A stretch of 64,000 bases of DNA from the NCBI GenBank assembly GCA_000492175.2, contig CP097573.1:310001-374000 (forward strand), read 5' to 3'. The notes below the pieces were generated by a model, which was given only the letters and a program-made list of their open reading frames with translations, ran no database searches and was not told the DNA's origin. Each line of letters opens with the position of its first letter. The first letter of the stretch is position 1. Both the position numbers and the translations under genes were made by a program. This DNA is from Firmicutes bacterium ASF500. GTDB taxonomy: Bacteria; Bacillota; Clostridia; Oscillospirales; Oscillospiraceae. Shown here piece by piece: positions 58,073-64,000 of the stretch.

Positions 58073-58737
58073 ACCACTACCTCGAATTTATAGCCGGAGC
58101 GGATCAGCGTGACAATATGCCGCCCCTCGTCCCCCAGCTTTTGCCGCAGGGTCTTGATGTGGGTGTCCACGGTTCGGGTCGTCCCTTCAAAGTCATAACC
58201 CCAAACACGGTTTAGAAGCTGCTCCCGATTGAATATCTGCCCAGGGTTTGCCATCAGAAAGGCGAGTAACTCATACTCCTTATGGGTCAAGGTGATCTCC
58301 TGCCCGTCAAGATAGACCTTGTGCGCGTTGGAGTGGAGCATGATTTTCCCGGCGGTGATCGCTCCGACAGAAGCGGGGGAGGAACGGCGCAGGAGTGCGT
58401 TCACCTTTGCCAGTAGCAGCTTGGGGCTGAATGGCTTTGTCATATAGTCGTCCGCACCATAGTCATAGCCTTTCAGTTTATCGTCCTCCGCACTCTTAGC
58501 GGTCAACATGATAATGGGCATATCGCTCATTTCCCGCGCCATCTTGCAGACAGAAAAACCGTCCAAATGGGGCATCATCACATCCAAGATCATCAAATCC
58601 ATAGGATGATTTTTCAGCGTGACAAGGGCATCTATACCATCGTCGGCAGTAAAGCAGGTATGTCCGCCCTTTCGCATATAGTCCACAATAATGTCCTGCA
58701 TGGCTTTTTCATCTTCGACAATCAGAATATTTGCCAC
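58069..58737 (-). CDS. OmpR-family response regulator
   Basis: 222 residues. Receiver domain with Asp52 as phosphoacceptor ('DLMILDVMMPHLDG'), acidic pair 'VEDE', Lys in 'TKPFSPK'; C-terminal winged helix ('EITLTHKEYELLAFLMANPGQIFNREQLLNRVWGYDFEGTTRTVDTHIKTLRQKLG'). GTG start at 58737 behind AAGAGGTGATTTTT. Own promoter at 58763-58791. Probably binds the 11-bp array before the ABC operon. Confidence 0.94.
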   Translation of the reverse strand: MANILIVEDEKAMQDIIVDYMRKGGHTCFTADDGIDALVTLKNHPMDLMILDVMMPHLDGFSVCKMAREMSDMPIIMLTAKSAEDDKLKGYDYGADDYMTKPFSPKLLLAKVNALLRRSSPASVGAITAGKIMLHSNAHKVYLDGQEITLTHKEYELLAFLMANPGQIFNREQLLNRVWGYDFEGTTRTVDTHIKTLRQKLGDEGRHIVTLIRSGYKFEVVV

Positions 58738-58762
58738 AAAAATCACCTCTTTCCCATAAAGC

Positions 58763-58791
58763 ATTATAATTCTGTCCAAGCGAGAATACAA
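58763..58791 (-). promoter_or_regulatory. Promoter of the two-component system
   Basis: On the minus strand: TTGTAT (58786-58791), a 17-base spacer and TATAAT (58763-58768). Confidence 0.7.
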
Positions 58792-58817
58792 GCGGCAAAA
58801 TCAGAGGGGGAGGGGTT

Positions 58818-58890
58818 GGAAACAGCTTGTCCCATCGAAAATTTTAACAGGTTGTCCTTACACCATCGCCGCCGGAAAAGGCTTGTCCCA
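58818..58890 (+). repeat. Three related repeats near the right end of the element
   Basis: GGAAACAGCTTGTCCCA (58818-58834), AACAGGTTGTCC (58846-58857) and GGAAAAGGCTTGTCCCA (58874-58890). The first contains the exact 14-mer of the recombinase operator at 47975-47988. Placed 60-130 bp inside the right junction they could be accessory sites for excision or a shared repressor. Confidence 0.6.
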
Positions 58891-59358
58891 CCAACGATTC
58901 AGTGGTTTCAACGGTTTCCGGCCACGTTGTTCTTGTATGGTTGCCCCATCCGCTGCCAAGTCCTCTGTCAGGTCGGCGATGGGGTCGCCGGTGGACTGGA
59001 TCGAGCCGGCGCTCCAGGGGAAGCCGGAAGCGGCGGTGGGATAGACGCCGGTGGTGTGGTCCACGAAGTAGGGGGCGAAGGCGGGGTTGGCCTGAACCTC
59101 CTCGTCAGTGAGGTTTCGGGTCAGCTGGTGGACAACAGCCGCCACCATTTCCATGTGGCCCAGCTCCTCAGTCCCGATATCGGTGAGCAGCCCTTTGGCC
59201 TCCGGGTAGGGCATGGAGTAGCGCTGGGATAGGTAGCGCATGGAGGCGCCTAATTCGCCGTCCGGACCACCGTACTGACTGATAATAAAAGAAGCCAGCT
59301 TGGGGTTTGGTGTGGCGATTTTTACTGGGAATTGCAGCTTTTTTTCATAGTGGAACAT
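58858..59358 (-). pseudogene. cotJC: cotJC 5' fragment (spore coat Mn-catalase, N-terminal part) running into the element
   Basis: Residues 1-136 are genuine CotJC ('MFHYEKKLQFPVKIATPNPKLASFIISQYGGPDGELGASMRYLSQRYSMPYPEAKGLLTDIGTEELGHMEM', metal ligands in EELGHME). After 'DPIADLTEDLAA' the frame enters element DNA at 58949-58950 and continues for 30 foreign residues to a stop. The conserved 'EQKAR...' C-terminal part is at 45898-46104. Starts two bases after cotJA/B. Without excision the product lacks about one third, including a helix of the four-helix bundle. Confidence 0.9.
58949..58950. mobile_element. Right attachment core of the integrative element
   Basis: Core TC equivalent to 46103-46104. 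Codon 137 of cotJC (GA-) is split here. Little other identity exists between the two junctions, as expected for attL/attR of a serine recombinase. Confidence 0.6.
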
Positions 59359-59359
59359 C

Positions 59360-59830
59360 TTATTTCACCTCATTCTGCGCATAATTCCAGGGCCAGGGGT
59401 CGGACAGCCACCGGTAACTGCCGCAGGTGGCGGCGGTCTCCTTGGTAATGGGGCCGTATTTCGACTCATAGGCCGCCTTAGCCGCCTTCTCCATGGCGGA
59501 GAACTGCTGAAACAGCTTAAAGGCCTCGGCGTCGTCCTTGTGGGTATCCAAATAGATGCCCAGCTCCAGCACCACAAACTCCAAAGCCTGGAGCTCGGCC
59601 AAGGGGGTGTTGGGCAGGGTGGAGCCCTCCACCGCCAGGCGGAAGGGCAGATTCAGGCCGGGGAAGAGTGTGCCGTTGCTCAGCGCCTCGGACTGGGAGT
59701 ACTTTTGCGGATTATTCTGCTGAAAGGGTACATAGGGCACGGCCAGCCCTGCGCAGGACGGCAGGGTGCCGCTGCTATCTGGACAGCCGGTCTGGGCCGT
59801 GGCCCGGGCGGCATTATTTTCGATCAACAA
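59360..59830 (-). CDS. CotJA-CotJB fusion spore coat protein
   Basis: 156 residues. The first half (25-70, 'GLAVPYVPFQQNNPQKYSQSEALSNGTLFPGLNLPF') is CotJA-like and the second (75-150, 'ALEFVVLELGIYLDTHKDDAEAFKLFQQFSAMEKAAKAAYESKYGPITKETAATCGSYRWLSDPWPWN') is CotJB-like; in most genomes these are separate genes of the cotJABC operon. TTG start at 59830 behind AAGGAGGGAATTTCCC. CATAGAAT (59884-59891, minus strand) resembles a mother-cell sigma-E/K -10. Directly followed by the interrupted cotJC. Confidence 0.88.
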   Translation of the reverse strand: MLIENNAARATAQTGCPDSSGTLPSCAGLAVPYVPFQQNNPQKYSQSEALSNGTLFPGLNLPFRLAVEGSTLPNTPLAELQALEFVVLELGIYLDTHKDDAEAFKLFQQFSAMEKAAKAAYESKYGPITKETAATCGSYRWLSDPWPWNYAQNEVK

Positions 59831-59960
59831 GGGAAATTCCCTCCTTCATTCAATGGCAGGGGATCGCAGGTTCCCCTTAGACCATTCTATGCGCCGCTCC
59901 GGCGGCGGGTCACGCATACGGGACCGGCTGTATCCATAGGATAGGGGGGAGGTGGTCAGA

Positions 59961-60659
59961 ATGAAGAAGGGGCTGATTTTAGTTGGCCTTACAGCACTGA
60001 TTTTAATGATGATGGCGGCTACACTGGCCCAGCTGAACGAGCTGATGCAGCCGGCTATGGAGCCGGTGGCGCTGGGACGGTGCCGCGCGCTGATCCTGGA
60101 CGCGGGCCACGGGGGAGAGGACGGCGGCGCGGTGTCCATCACCGGCGTCCCCGAGAGCCAGATCAACCTGGCTATCGTGCTCAAGCTGCGGGATGTGCTG
60201 GGGCTGTACGGTGTGGACCCCGTTGTCCTGCGGGAGGAGGACATTTCTCTCCACGACAACGAGGCCGGTACCCTGCGGGAGAAGAAGCGGTCCGACCTGA
60301 AAAACCGGGTGGCCCTGGTGGAGGAGGTGGAGGGCGGTACCCTCCTCAGCATCCACCAGAACACCTACCCCGGCAGCCGCTACCACGGGACCCATGTGTT
60401 TTACGCCCCCACGGAGGGCTCTCAGAAGCTGGCGGAGCATTTTCAAAACAGCATCAAAACCGCCCTCCAGCCGGACAACGAGCGGGCTATAAAGCAAATT
60501 CCCGATACAGTCTATATCATGAACCACGTCACCTGTCCCGCCATCCTCATTGAGTGCGGTTTCCTCACAAACCCAGGGGAAGAGGCCCTCCTCCGGGATG
60601 AGGACTACCAGCGCAAGCTGTCCGCCGTCATCGCCGCCGCCTGGATGACTGCCCCTTGA
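59961..60659 (+). CDS. cwlD: N-acetylmuramoyl-L-alanine amidase, CwlD-like
   Basis: 232 residues. An N-terminal signal anchor ('GLILVGLTALILMMMAATLA') precedes an Amidase_3 domain with zinc ligands in 'LILDAGHGGEDGGAV' (His), 'ESQINLAIVLKL' (Glu) and 'LLSIHQNTYP' (His), and catalytic Glu in 'AILIECGFLTN'. CwlD cleaves peptides from cortex peptidoglycan so that muramic-delta-lactam can form, needed for germination. ATG at 59961 follows GGGGGGAGGTGGTCAGA. Divergent from the cotJ genes. Confidence 0.9.
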   Translation: MKKGLILVGLTALILMMMAATLAQLNELMQPAMEPVALGRCRALILDAGHGGEDGGAVSITGVPESQINLAIVLKLRDVLGLYGVDPVVLREEDISLHDNEAGTLREKKRSDLKNRVALVEEVEGGTLLSIHQNTYPGSRYHGTHVFYAPTEGSQKLAEHFQNSIKTALQPDNERAIKQIPDTVYIMNHVTCPAILIECGFLTNPGEEALLRDEDYQRKLSAVIAAAWMTAP

Positions 60660-60684
60660 ATCCGGGATGGTTCTGTGATAAAAT
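60656..60684 (+). promoter_or_regulatory. Promoter of the AT-rich membrane protein gene
   Basis: TTGAAT (60656-60661, overlapping the cwlD stop), a 17-base spacer and TAAAAT (60679-60684). The same bases form a hairpin GGTTCTG / CAGAACC (60669-60692), perhaps the cwlD terminator or an operator. Confidence 0.6.
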
Positions 60685-60720
60685 CAGAACCATAAATCGG
60701 AATTTATGGAGAGGGCTTAG

Positions 60721-61179
60721 ATGAAAAAGAAAAACTTCATTTTGAAAGTGACACTGATTCATGTAGTTACGTATATTGTATGTGGTATGTTGTCAATGAC
60801 GTTGTTTGACTATCAATCATCAGTTGAACAAATAGGAATGAGGGACACGAATAGCTTAATTGTCGGTTTGGCTCCATTATTCCAAATTTTCAGAGGGTTT
60901 TTGTTTGGTATAGTCTTGTGGATGATACGAGATGTCTTCATATCAAAGAAAAATGGATGGTTAATGATATGGATCATTATTCTGATTCTGGGAGTATTCA
61001 ATACCCCGGCGACAGCTCCTTGTTCGATTGAATATTTTATATATTGTGAACCTGTTTCGGGAGCGGCAAAAGTAGTGTTTGGCGGGTTGATAGAAATTCT
61101 GATACAGACATTTTTGTTTAGTATTATATCTTTTTATGCGATAAAGCATGGAGAAAAAGAGCTTAGCAAATTCCATTGA
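60721..61179 (+). CDS. AT-rich multi-pass membrane protein of unknown function
   Basis: 152 residues, four membrane helices ('FILKVTLIHVVTYIVCGMLSMTLF', 'IVGLAPLFQIFRGFLFGIVLWMI', 'WLMIWIIILILGVFNTPA', 'VVFGGLIEILIQTFLFSIISFYAI'). No family recognised. Codon use is strongly AT-biased compared with all neighbours, suggesting recent transfer. No good Shine-Dalgarno, only GGAGAGGGCTTAG. It lies between cwlD and radA. Confidence 0.75.
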   Translation: MKKKNFILKVTLIHVVTYIVCGMLSMTLFDYQSSVEQIGMRDTNSLIVGLAPLFQIFRGFLFGIVLWMIRDVFISKKNGWLMIWIIILILGVFNTPATAPCSIEYFIYCEPVSGAAKVVFGGLIEILIQTFLFSIISFYAIKHGEKELSKFH

Positions 61180-61196
61180 ACAAAGGAGAACAGGGC

Positions 61197-62567
61197 ATGA
61201 AAGCAAAGACCCTATTTTACTGCACCGACTGCGGCAACGAGCTGCCCAAGTGGGCGGGGCAGTGTCCGGCGTGCAGGGCGTGGAACACCATTGTGGAGCA
61301 GCCGGCGGAGAAGCCTGCCAAGCGGTCTGCGCCGGTGAAGGGCGGCTCCGTGACGGGGGTGGCCGTAAACCGTCCCCGCCCCATGAAGGAGATCGAGACC
61401 ACCGACGGGCTGCGCTTTGCCACCGGGATGGGAGAGCTGGACCGGGTGCTGGGAGGCGGTGCGGTGAAGGGCTCTCTGGTGCTGGTGGGCGGCGCGCCGG
61501 GCATCGGAAAATCCACCCTGATGCTGCAAATCTGCGATAACCTGTGCCGCTTCGCCAAGGTGCTGTATGTATCCGGCGAGGAGTCCGAGCGGCAGATCAA
61601 GCTGCGGGCGGAACGGCTGAAGGTGAGGGGGGAGGAGCTCTACCTGCTGGCGGAGACCAATCTGGAGAACCTGGTGGACGCCGTCCACCAGCTCCAGCCC
61701 GATGTGCTCATTGTGGACTCCATTCAGACCCTGTACCACGGGGACGTGACCTCCGCTCCAGGAAGTGTAAGCCAGGTAAAGGAATGTACCTTGACACTGA
61801 TGCAGCTGGCCAAGGGGGAGAGTATCACCGTTTTTGTCATCGGCCACGTGAATAAGGAGGGCTCCATCGCCGGGCCCAAGGTGCTGGAGCACATGGTGGA
61901 CTGCGTCCTCTACTTCGAGGGGGAGCGGCACATGGCCTACCGCATCCTCCGCGCGGCGAAAAACCGTTTCGGAGCCACCAACGAGATCGGCGTCTTTGAG
62001 ATGGAGGAGGGGGGGCTGGCGGAGGTGCCCAATCCCTCGGAGGCCATGCTGGCCGGACGGCCCGCCAACGCTCCCGGCACCTGCGTCACCTGCGTGATGG
62101 AGGGAGCCCGTCCGGTGCTGGCGGAAATTCAGGCCCTGGTTGTTCCCTCCAGCCTGGGAAATCCCCGTCGGGTGAGCAACGGCATTGACTACAGCCGCTC
62201 CATGCTGCTGCTGGCGGTGTTGGAGAAGCGGGGCGGTCTGATGGTGGGCGGCTGTGACGCCTATCTCAACGTCATCGGCGGGCTGTATCTGGAGGAGCCC
62301 GCCGCCGACCTGGCCGCTATTCTGGCCCTGGTCTCCAGCTTCCGGGACAAGCCGCTGCCCTACGACCTGGCGGCCATTGGAGAGGTGGGCCTCACCGGGG
62401 AGCTCCGGGCGGCCAGCGCCCTGGGACAGCGGCTCTCAGAGGTAAAGCGATTAGGCTTTACAAAGTGTATGATTCCAAAGCGCACCCAGGGGAAGCTCAC
62501 CGCCCCCGCCGGGTTAGAGCTCATCCAGGTTTCCAACATCCGGGAGGCGATGGCCGCTCTGCTCTGA
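61197..62567 (+). CDS. radA: DNA repair protein RadA
   Basis: 456 residues. N-terminal zinc finger (Cys 9, 12, 23, 26: YCTDCG...CPAC), RecA-like ATPase ('VLVGGAPGIGKSTLM'), RadA-specific 'KNRFGATNEIGVFEM' and a C-terminal Lon-protease-like domain ('AAIGEVGLTGELRAASALGQRLSEVKRLGFTKCMIP'). It promotes branch migration in recombination. ATG 61197 follows AAGGAGAACAGGGC. Confidence 0.96.
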   Translation: MKAKTLFYCTDCGNELPKWAGQCPACRAWNTIVEQPAEKPAKRSAPVKGGSVTGVAVNRPRPMKEIETTDGLRFATGMGELDRVLGGGAVKGSLVLVGGAPGIGKSTLMLQICDNLCRFAKVLYVSGEESERQIKLRAERLKVRGEELYLLAETNLENLVDAVHQLQPDVLIVDSIQTLYHGDVTSAPGSVSQVKECTLTLMQLAKGESITVFVIGHVNKEGSIAGPKVLEHMVDCVLYFEGERHMAYRILRAAKNRFGATNEIGVFEMEEGGLAEVPNPSEAMLAGRPANAPGTCVTCVMEGARPVLAEIQALVVPSSLGNPRRVSNGIDYSRSMLLLAVLEKRGGLMVGGCDAYLNVIGGLYLEEPAADLAAILALVSSFRDKPLPYDLAAIGEVGLTGELRAASALGQRLSEVKRLGFTKCMIPKRTQGKLTAPAGLELIQVSNIREAMAALL

Positions 62568-62693
62568 GGGCTGGATGGGCACGAAATTGACGCATTTGGA
62601 CCGTCCCGGTTCCCCGCTGGAGGCCGCCCGGGACAGGGAGCAGCAGCCGTCCTTCTGATACACGCAGGGGTCGGTGCAGGCAATGAGGCTCAT
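62514..62693 (-). CDS. Cysteine-rich small protein
   Basis: 59 residues beginning MSLIACTDPCVYQKDGCCSL with four N-terminal Cys and one later (KCVNFVP). The pattern 'CxxxCxYQKDGxC' recurs in short, often misannotated clostridial proteins and looks like a metal-binding knuckle; the function is unknown. ATG 62693 has a strong site, GAGGAGGAATATT. Its last 54 bp overlap radA on the other strand. Confidence 0.7.
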   Translation of the reverse strand: MSLIACTDPCVYQKDGCCSLSRAASSGEPGRSKCVNFVPIQPSEQSGHRLPDVGNLDEL

Positions 62694-62748
62694 AATATTC
62701 CTCCTCTTCAAAACGGGGGTAGTATCTCCGAAAACAGGGGAAACCATG

Positions 62749-62786
62749 CAAAAAGAGTGCCGGTCACAGGGACTAGCACTCTTTTC
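62749..62786 (-). terminator. Terminator of the ThiF-family gene
   Basis: AAAAGAGTGC (62751-62760) pairs with GCACTCTTTT (62776-62785). On the minus strand it ends in TTTTTGC. It lies directly after the stop at 62789. Confidence 0.8.
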
Positions 62787-62788
62787 TT

Positions 62789-63532
62789 CTAAAATCCACC
62801 CAGCTCCCGGACCACCGCTGAGGCCAGCAGAAGTCCGGCGGCGGCGGGGACAAAGGGCATAGACCCTGGGGTGTCCCGGCGGGCGGTGGAGCCGGGGCGG
62901 GTGTCGGAGGTCTCCGGCGGCTCGAAATCCGCGGGGCGCAGGGGAGAGGTGGGCAGCTCGGTGGAGTAGACCACCTTGAGATGGTGGACGCCCCGCTTGC
63001 GCAGCTCCTTGCGCATGGTCCGGGCCAGAGGACAGCCCTGGGTCTTGGAGATGTCGGTGACGACAAAGGCGGAGGGGTCAAACTTGTTCCCCGTACCCAT
63101 AGCGGAGATGATTTTTACCTGTAAGGCGGTACACCTTGTCACCAACTCCAGCTTGGCGGTTACGGTATCGATGCAGTCCACCACGTAGTCGTACTGGGAC
63201 AGGTCCACCTGATCCGCATTCTGGGGGAGGTAAAACATCCGAAATGCCTCCACTTGACAGTTCGGATTGATATCCCGCACTCGCCGGGCCATCACCTCCG
63301 CCTTGGGCTGGCCCAGGGTGGAGTGGAGGGCGGCGAGCTGACGGTTCAGGTTGCTTTCAGACACGGTGTCGTCGTCATAGAGGTGTAAAGTGCCTACGCC
63401 TGACCGTGCCAGCGTCTCGACGGCGTAGCCCCCTACGCCGCCCACACCGAAGACGGCAATTTTAGCATTTTTCAACCGCTCCAGCGGCTCGTCCCCAATG
63501 AGCAGACGGGTGCGGATCAGTTGGTCGGACAT
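62789..63532 (-). CDS. tcdA: tRNA threonylcarbamoyladenosine dehydratase (TcdA/CsdL-like, ThiF family)
   Basis: 247 residues. E1-like fold: nucleotide loop 'AVFGVGGVGGYAVETLARSGVGTLHLYDDDTVSESNLNRQLAALHSTLGQPKAEVMA', then 'DYVVDCIDTVTAKLEL' and 'ISAMGTGNKFDPS'. TcdA cyclizes t6A37 in tRNA to ct6A. The end 'FVPAAAGLLLASAVVREL' is the family's amphipathic C-terminus. Fits next to a genome with TsaD-like proteins, but the gene here stands alone. Confidence 0.9.
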   Translation of the reverse strand: MSDQLIRTRLLIGDEPLERLKNAKIAVFGVGGVGGYAVETLARSGVGTLHLYDDDTVSESNLNRQLAALHSTLGQPKAEVMARRVRDINPNCQVEAFRMFYLPQNADQVDLSQYDYVVDCIDTVTAKLELVTRCTALQVKIISAMGTGNKFDPSAFVVTDISKTQGCPLARTMRKELRKRGVHHLKVVYSTELPTSPLRPADFEPPETSDTRPGSTARRDTPGSMPFVPAAAGLLLASAVVRELGGF

Positions 63533-63545
63533 GGTGCGTCGCTCC

Positions 63546-64000
63546 TTAAATGATTTGCCGGAACAGCCCGTGTTTGGTACAGTACCACAGCAGAATCCCG
63601 TGGCCGAAGGCGGGGATGCGAGTTTGCAGGTCCCACTCGGGGTAGAGGCGGCGGAGGAACAGGGTGTCTCCAGTGAGCAGGGCCGCGAAGGAGACGTAAT
63701 GCTCCTTGGTCATGGGGTGGGGGGAGGAAATGAACCAGCTGTCGTCGATTTTCTCCACGGACAGCGGCTCCTCCGGTTTTTGGGGCTCCAGCGGGAGCAG
63801 CGTCCTGCCGCAGCAGGACACGCCCGCCTCGGCGGCGGCGGTGATGAGGTTGCCGCAGTCGGGGCAGACGTAAAAATTCAATTTCTTCATATTTCCTCTT
63901 TCCTGGTCGTTGGCGTCTATCTGGCCGGAGAGCAGTGCCTCCAGCCCGACGCCCAAAACCCTTGATAATTCCGGGAGGAGGGACACGTCCGGGCACCCCA
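63546..64000 (-). CDS. XRE-type regulator with zinc-ribbon C-terminal domain, truncated by the window edge
   Basis: The minus frame is open to position 64000; the first visible residues 'GCPDVSLLPELSRVLGVGLEALLSGQID' are the end of a cro/C1 HTH domain. After a linker ('ANDQERGN') comes 'KLNFYVCPDCGNLITAAAEAGVSCCGRTLLPLEP', a four-Cys desulfoferrodoxin-like zinc/iron knuckle, and 'FISSPHPMTKEHYVSFAALLTGDTLFLRRLYPEWDLQTRIP...HGILLWYCTKHGLFRQII'. This architecture occurs in Clostridia XRE proteins of unknown signal; metal or redox sensing is a guess. Confidence 0.75.
   Translation of the reverse strand, partial: GCPDVSLLPELSRVLGVGLEALLSGQIDANDQERGNMKKLNFYVCPDCGNLITAAAEAGVSCCGRTLLPLEPQKPEEPLSVEKIDDSWFISSPHPMTKEHYVSFAALLTGDTLFLRRLYPEWDLQTRIPAFGHGILLWYCTKHGLFRQII

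Larger units (their letters stand above)
46105..58950. mobile_element. Integrative mobilizable element inserted in cotJC (12.8 kb)
   Basis: Bounds follow from the two cotJC halves. Contents on the minus strand: large serine recombinase at the left end, small proteins, DnaC-like and RepA-like replication genes with iterons, MobQ relaxase and oriT, sigma-like regulators, and a two-component/ABC cargo. No VirB4/VirD4 or other conjugation machinery is present, so it is mobilizable rather than self-transmissible. All main genes run in the direction of cotJC. Confidence 0.88.

Noticed and set aside
46105..58950. Self-transmissible ICE
   Set aside because: No VirB4-, VirD4- or lytic transglycosylase-like genes are seen between the junctions; only relaxase and oriT, so mobilizable element is the better call.
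46105..58950. Prophage
   Set aside because: No capsid, terminase, tail or lysis genes; all genes fit mobilization, replication, regulation or cargo.
1..64000. tRNA and rRNA genes
   Set aside because: I looked for TTCGAnnCC-type arms and rRNA signatures and found none outside the T-box; a tRNA search program would settle this.

Overview
The window reads as the chromosome of a GC-rich, spore-forming Clostridia bacterium, most likely from the Oscillospiraceae (Flavonifractor/Lawsonibacter/Pseudoflavonifractor-like). This placement is inferred from gene content and style: sporulation genes (ylmC/ymxH-like, cotJ, cwlD), a tyrosine T-box, an FMN riboswitch, the nusB-xse-ispA-dxs-tlyA-nadK-argR-recN cluster, and short palindromic repeats of the 'GTAGGGGCGG' type. 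No rRNA or tRNA genes were seen.

Layout. 1-5.1 kb: end of a copper-amine-oxidase-type stalk-domain protein, a PRC-barrel sporulation protein, a frameshifted family 2 glycosyltransferase, a flavorubredoxin, trmD and an SSB-like protein. 5.1-8 kb: riboflavin transporter ribU under an FMN riboswitch, a MITE-like repeat and an iron alcohol dehydrogenase. 8-20 kb: a small conserved protein, an SH3/NlpC-P60 cell-wall hydrolase, a MATE pump, a chemoreceptor, a nucleoside kinase, a ClpE-like ATPase, CvpA, a DUF5711 protein and truA. 20-26 kb: a small XRE pair, the ECF transporter module ecfA1-A2-T, a LytTR regulator with a membrane partner, and an XRE operon with operator palindromes. 26.3-35.8 kb: the nusB...recN cluster, mostly joined by ATGA-type overlaps. 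35.9-45.8 kb: a sodium:neurotransmitter-type symporter, an ABM/DHFR-like pair, a Tyr T-box operon (EamA transporter plus tyrS), a glycine-repeat HTH protein, an amidase-domain protein, a radical SAM protein, and a LysR/MATE divergent pair.

The most striking region is 46.1-58.95 kb. A 12.8-kb integrative mobilizable element splits the spore-coat catalase gene cotJC. The 5' part of cotJC lies at 58.95-59.36 kb and the 3' part at 45.90-46.10 kb. Joining the two at a shared 2-bp core (TC on the + strand) restores a continuous 204-residue frame. The element carries a large serine recombinase at one end, a DnaC-like gene with a frameshift, a RepA-like initiator holding five 23-bp iteron-like repeats in its coding sequence, a Cys-rich VLP protein, a MobQ relaxase whose natural start position is ACG, an oriT matching the MobQ nic consensus, three sigma-like paralogs, and a cargo module. 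The cargo is a two-component system plus an ABC transporter, with four 11-bp-phased repeats in front of the ABC operon. No conjugative secretion genes were seen, so transfer would need a helper. Interruption of a sporulation gene recalls sigK/skin and spsM/SPbeta, so programmed excision in the mother cell is a testable hypothesis.

59-64 kb returns to chromosome: a cotJA-cotJB fusion, cwlD, an AT-rich membrane protein, radA, a Cys-rich small protein, a TcdA-like dehydratase and a truncated XRE/zinc-ribbon protein at the edge. A second regulatory theme is a LytTR-type direct repeat with exact 21-bp phase in front of the LytTR gene (23.55 kb). A matching copy lies 18 kb away, upstream of the SSB-like gene (5.2 kb).
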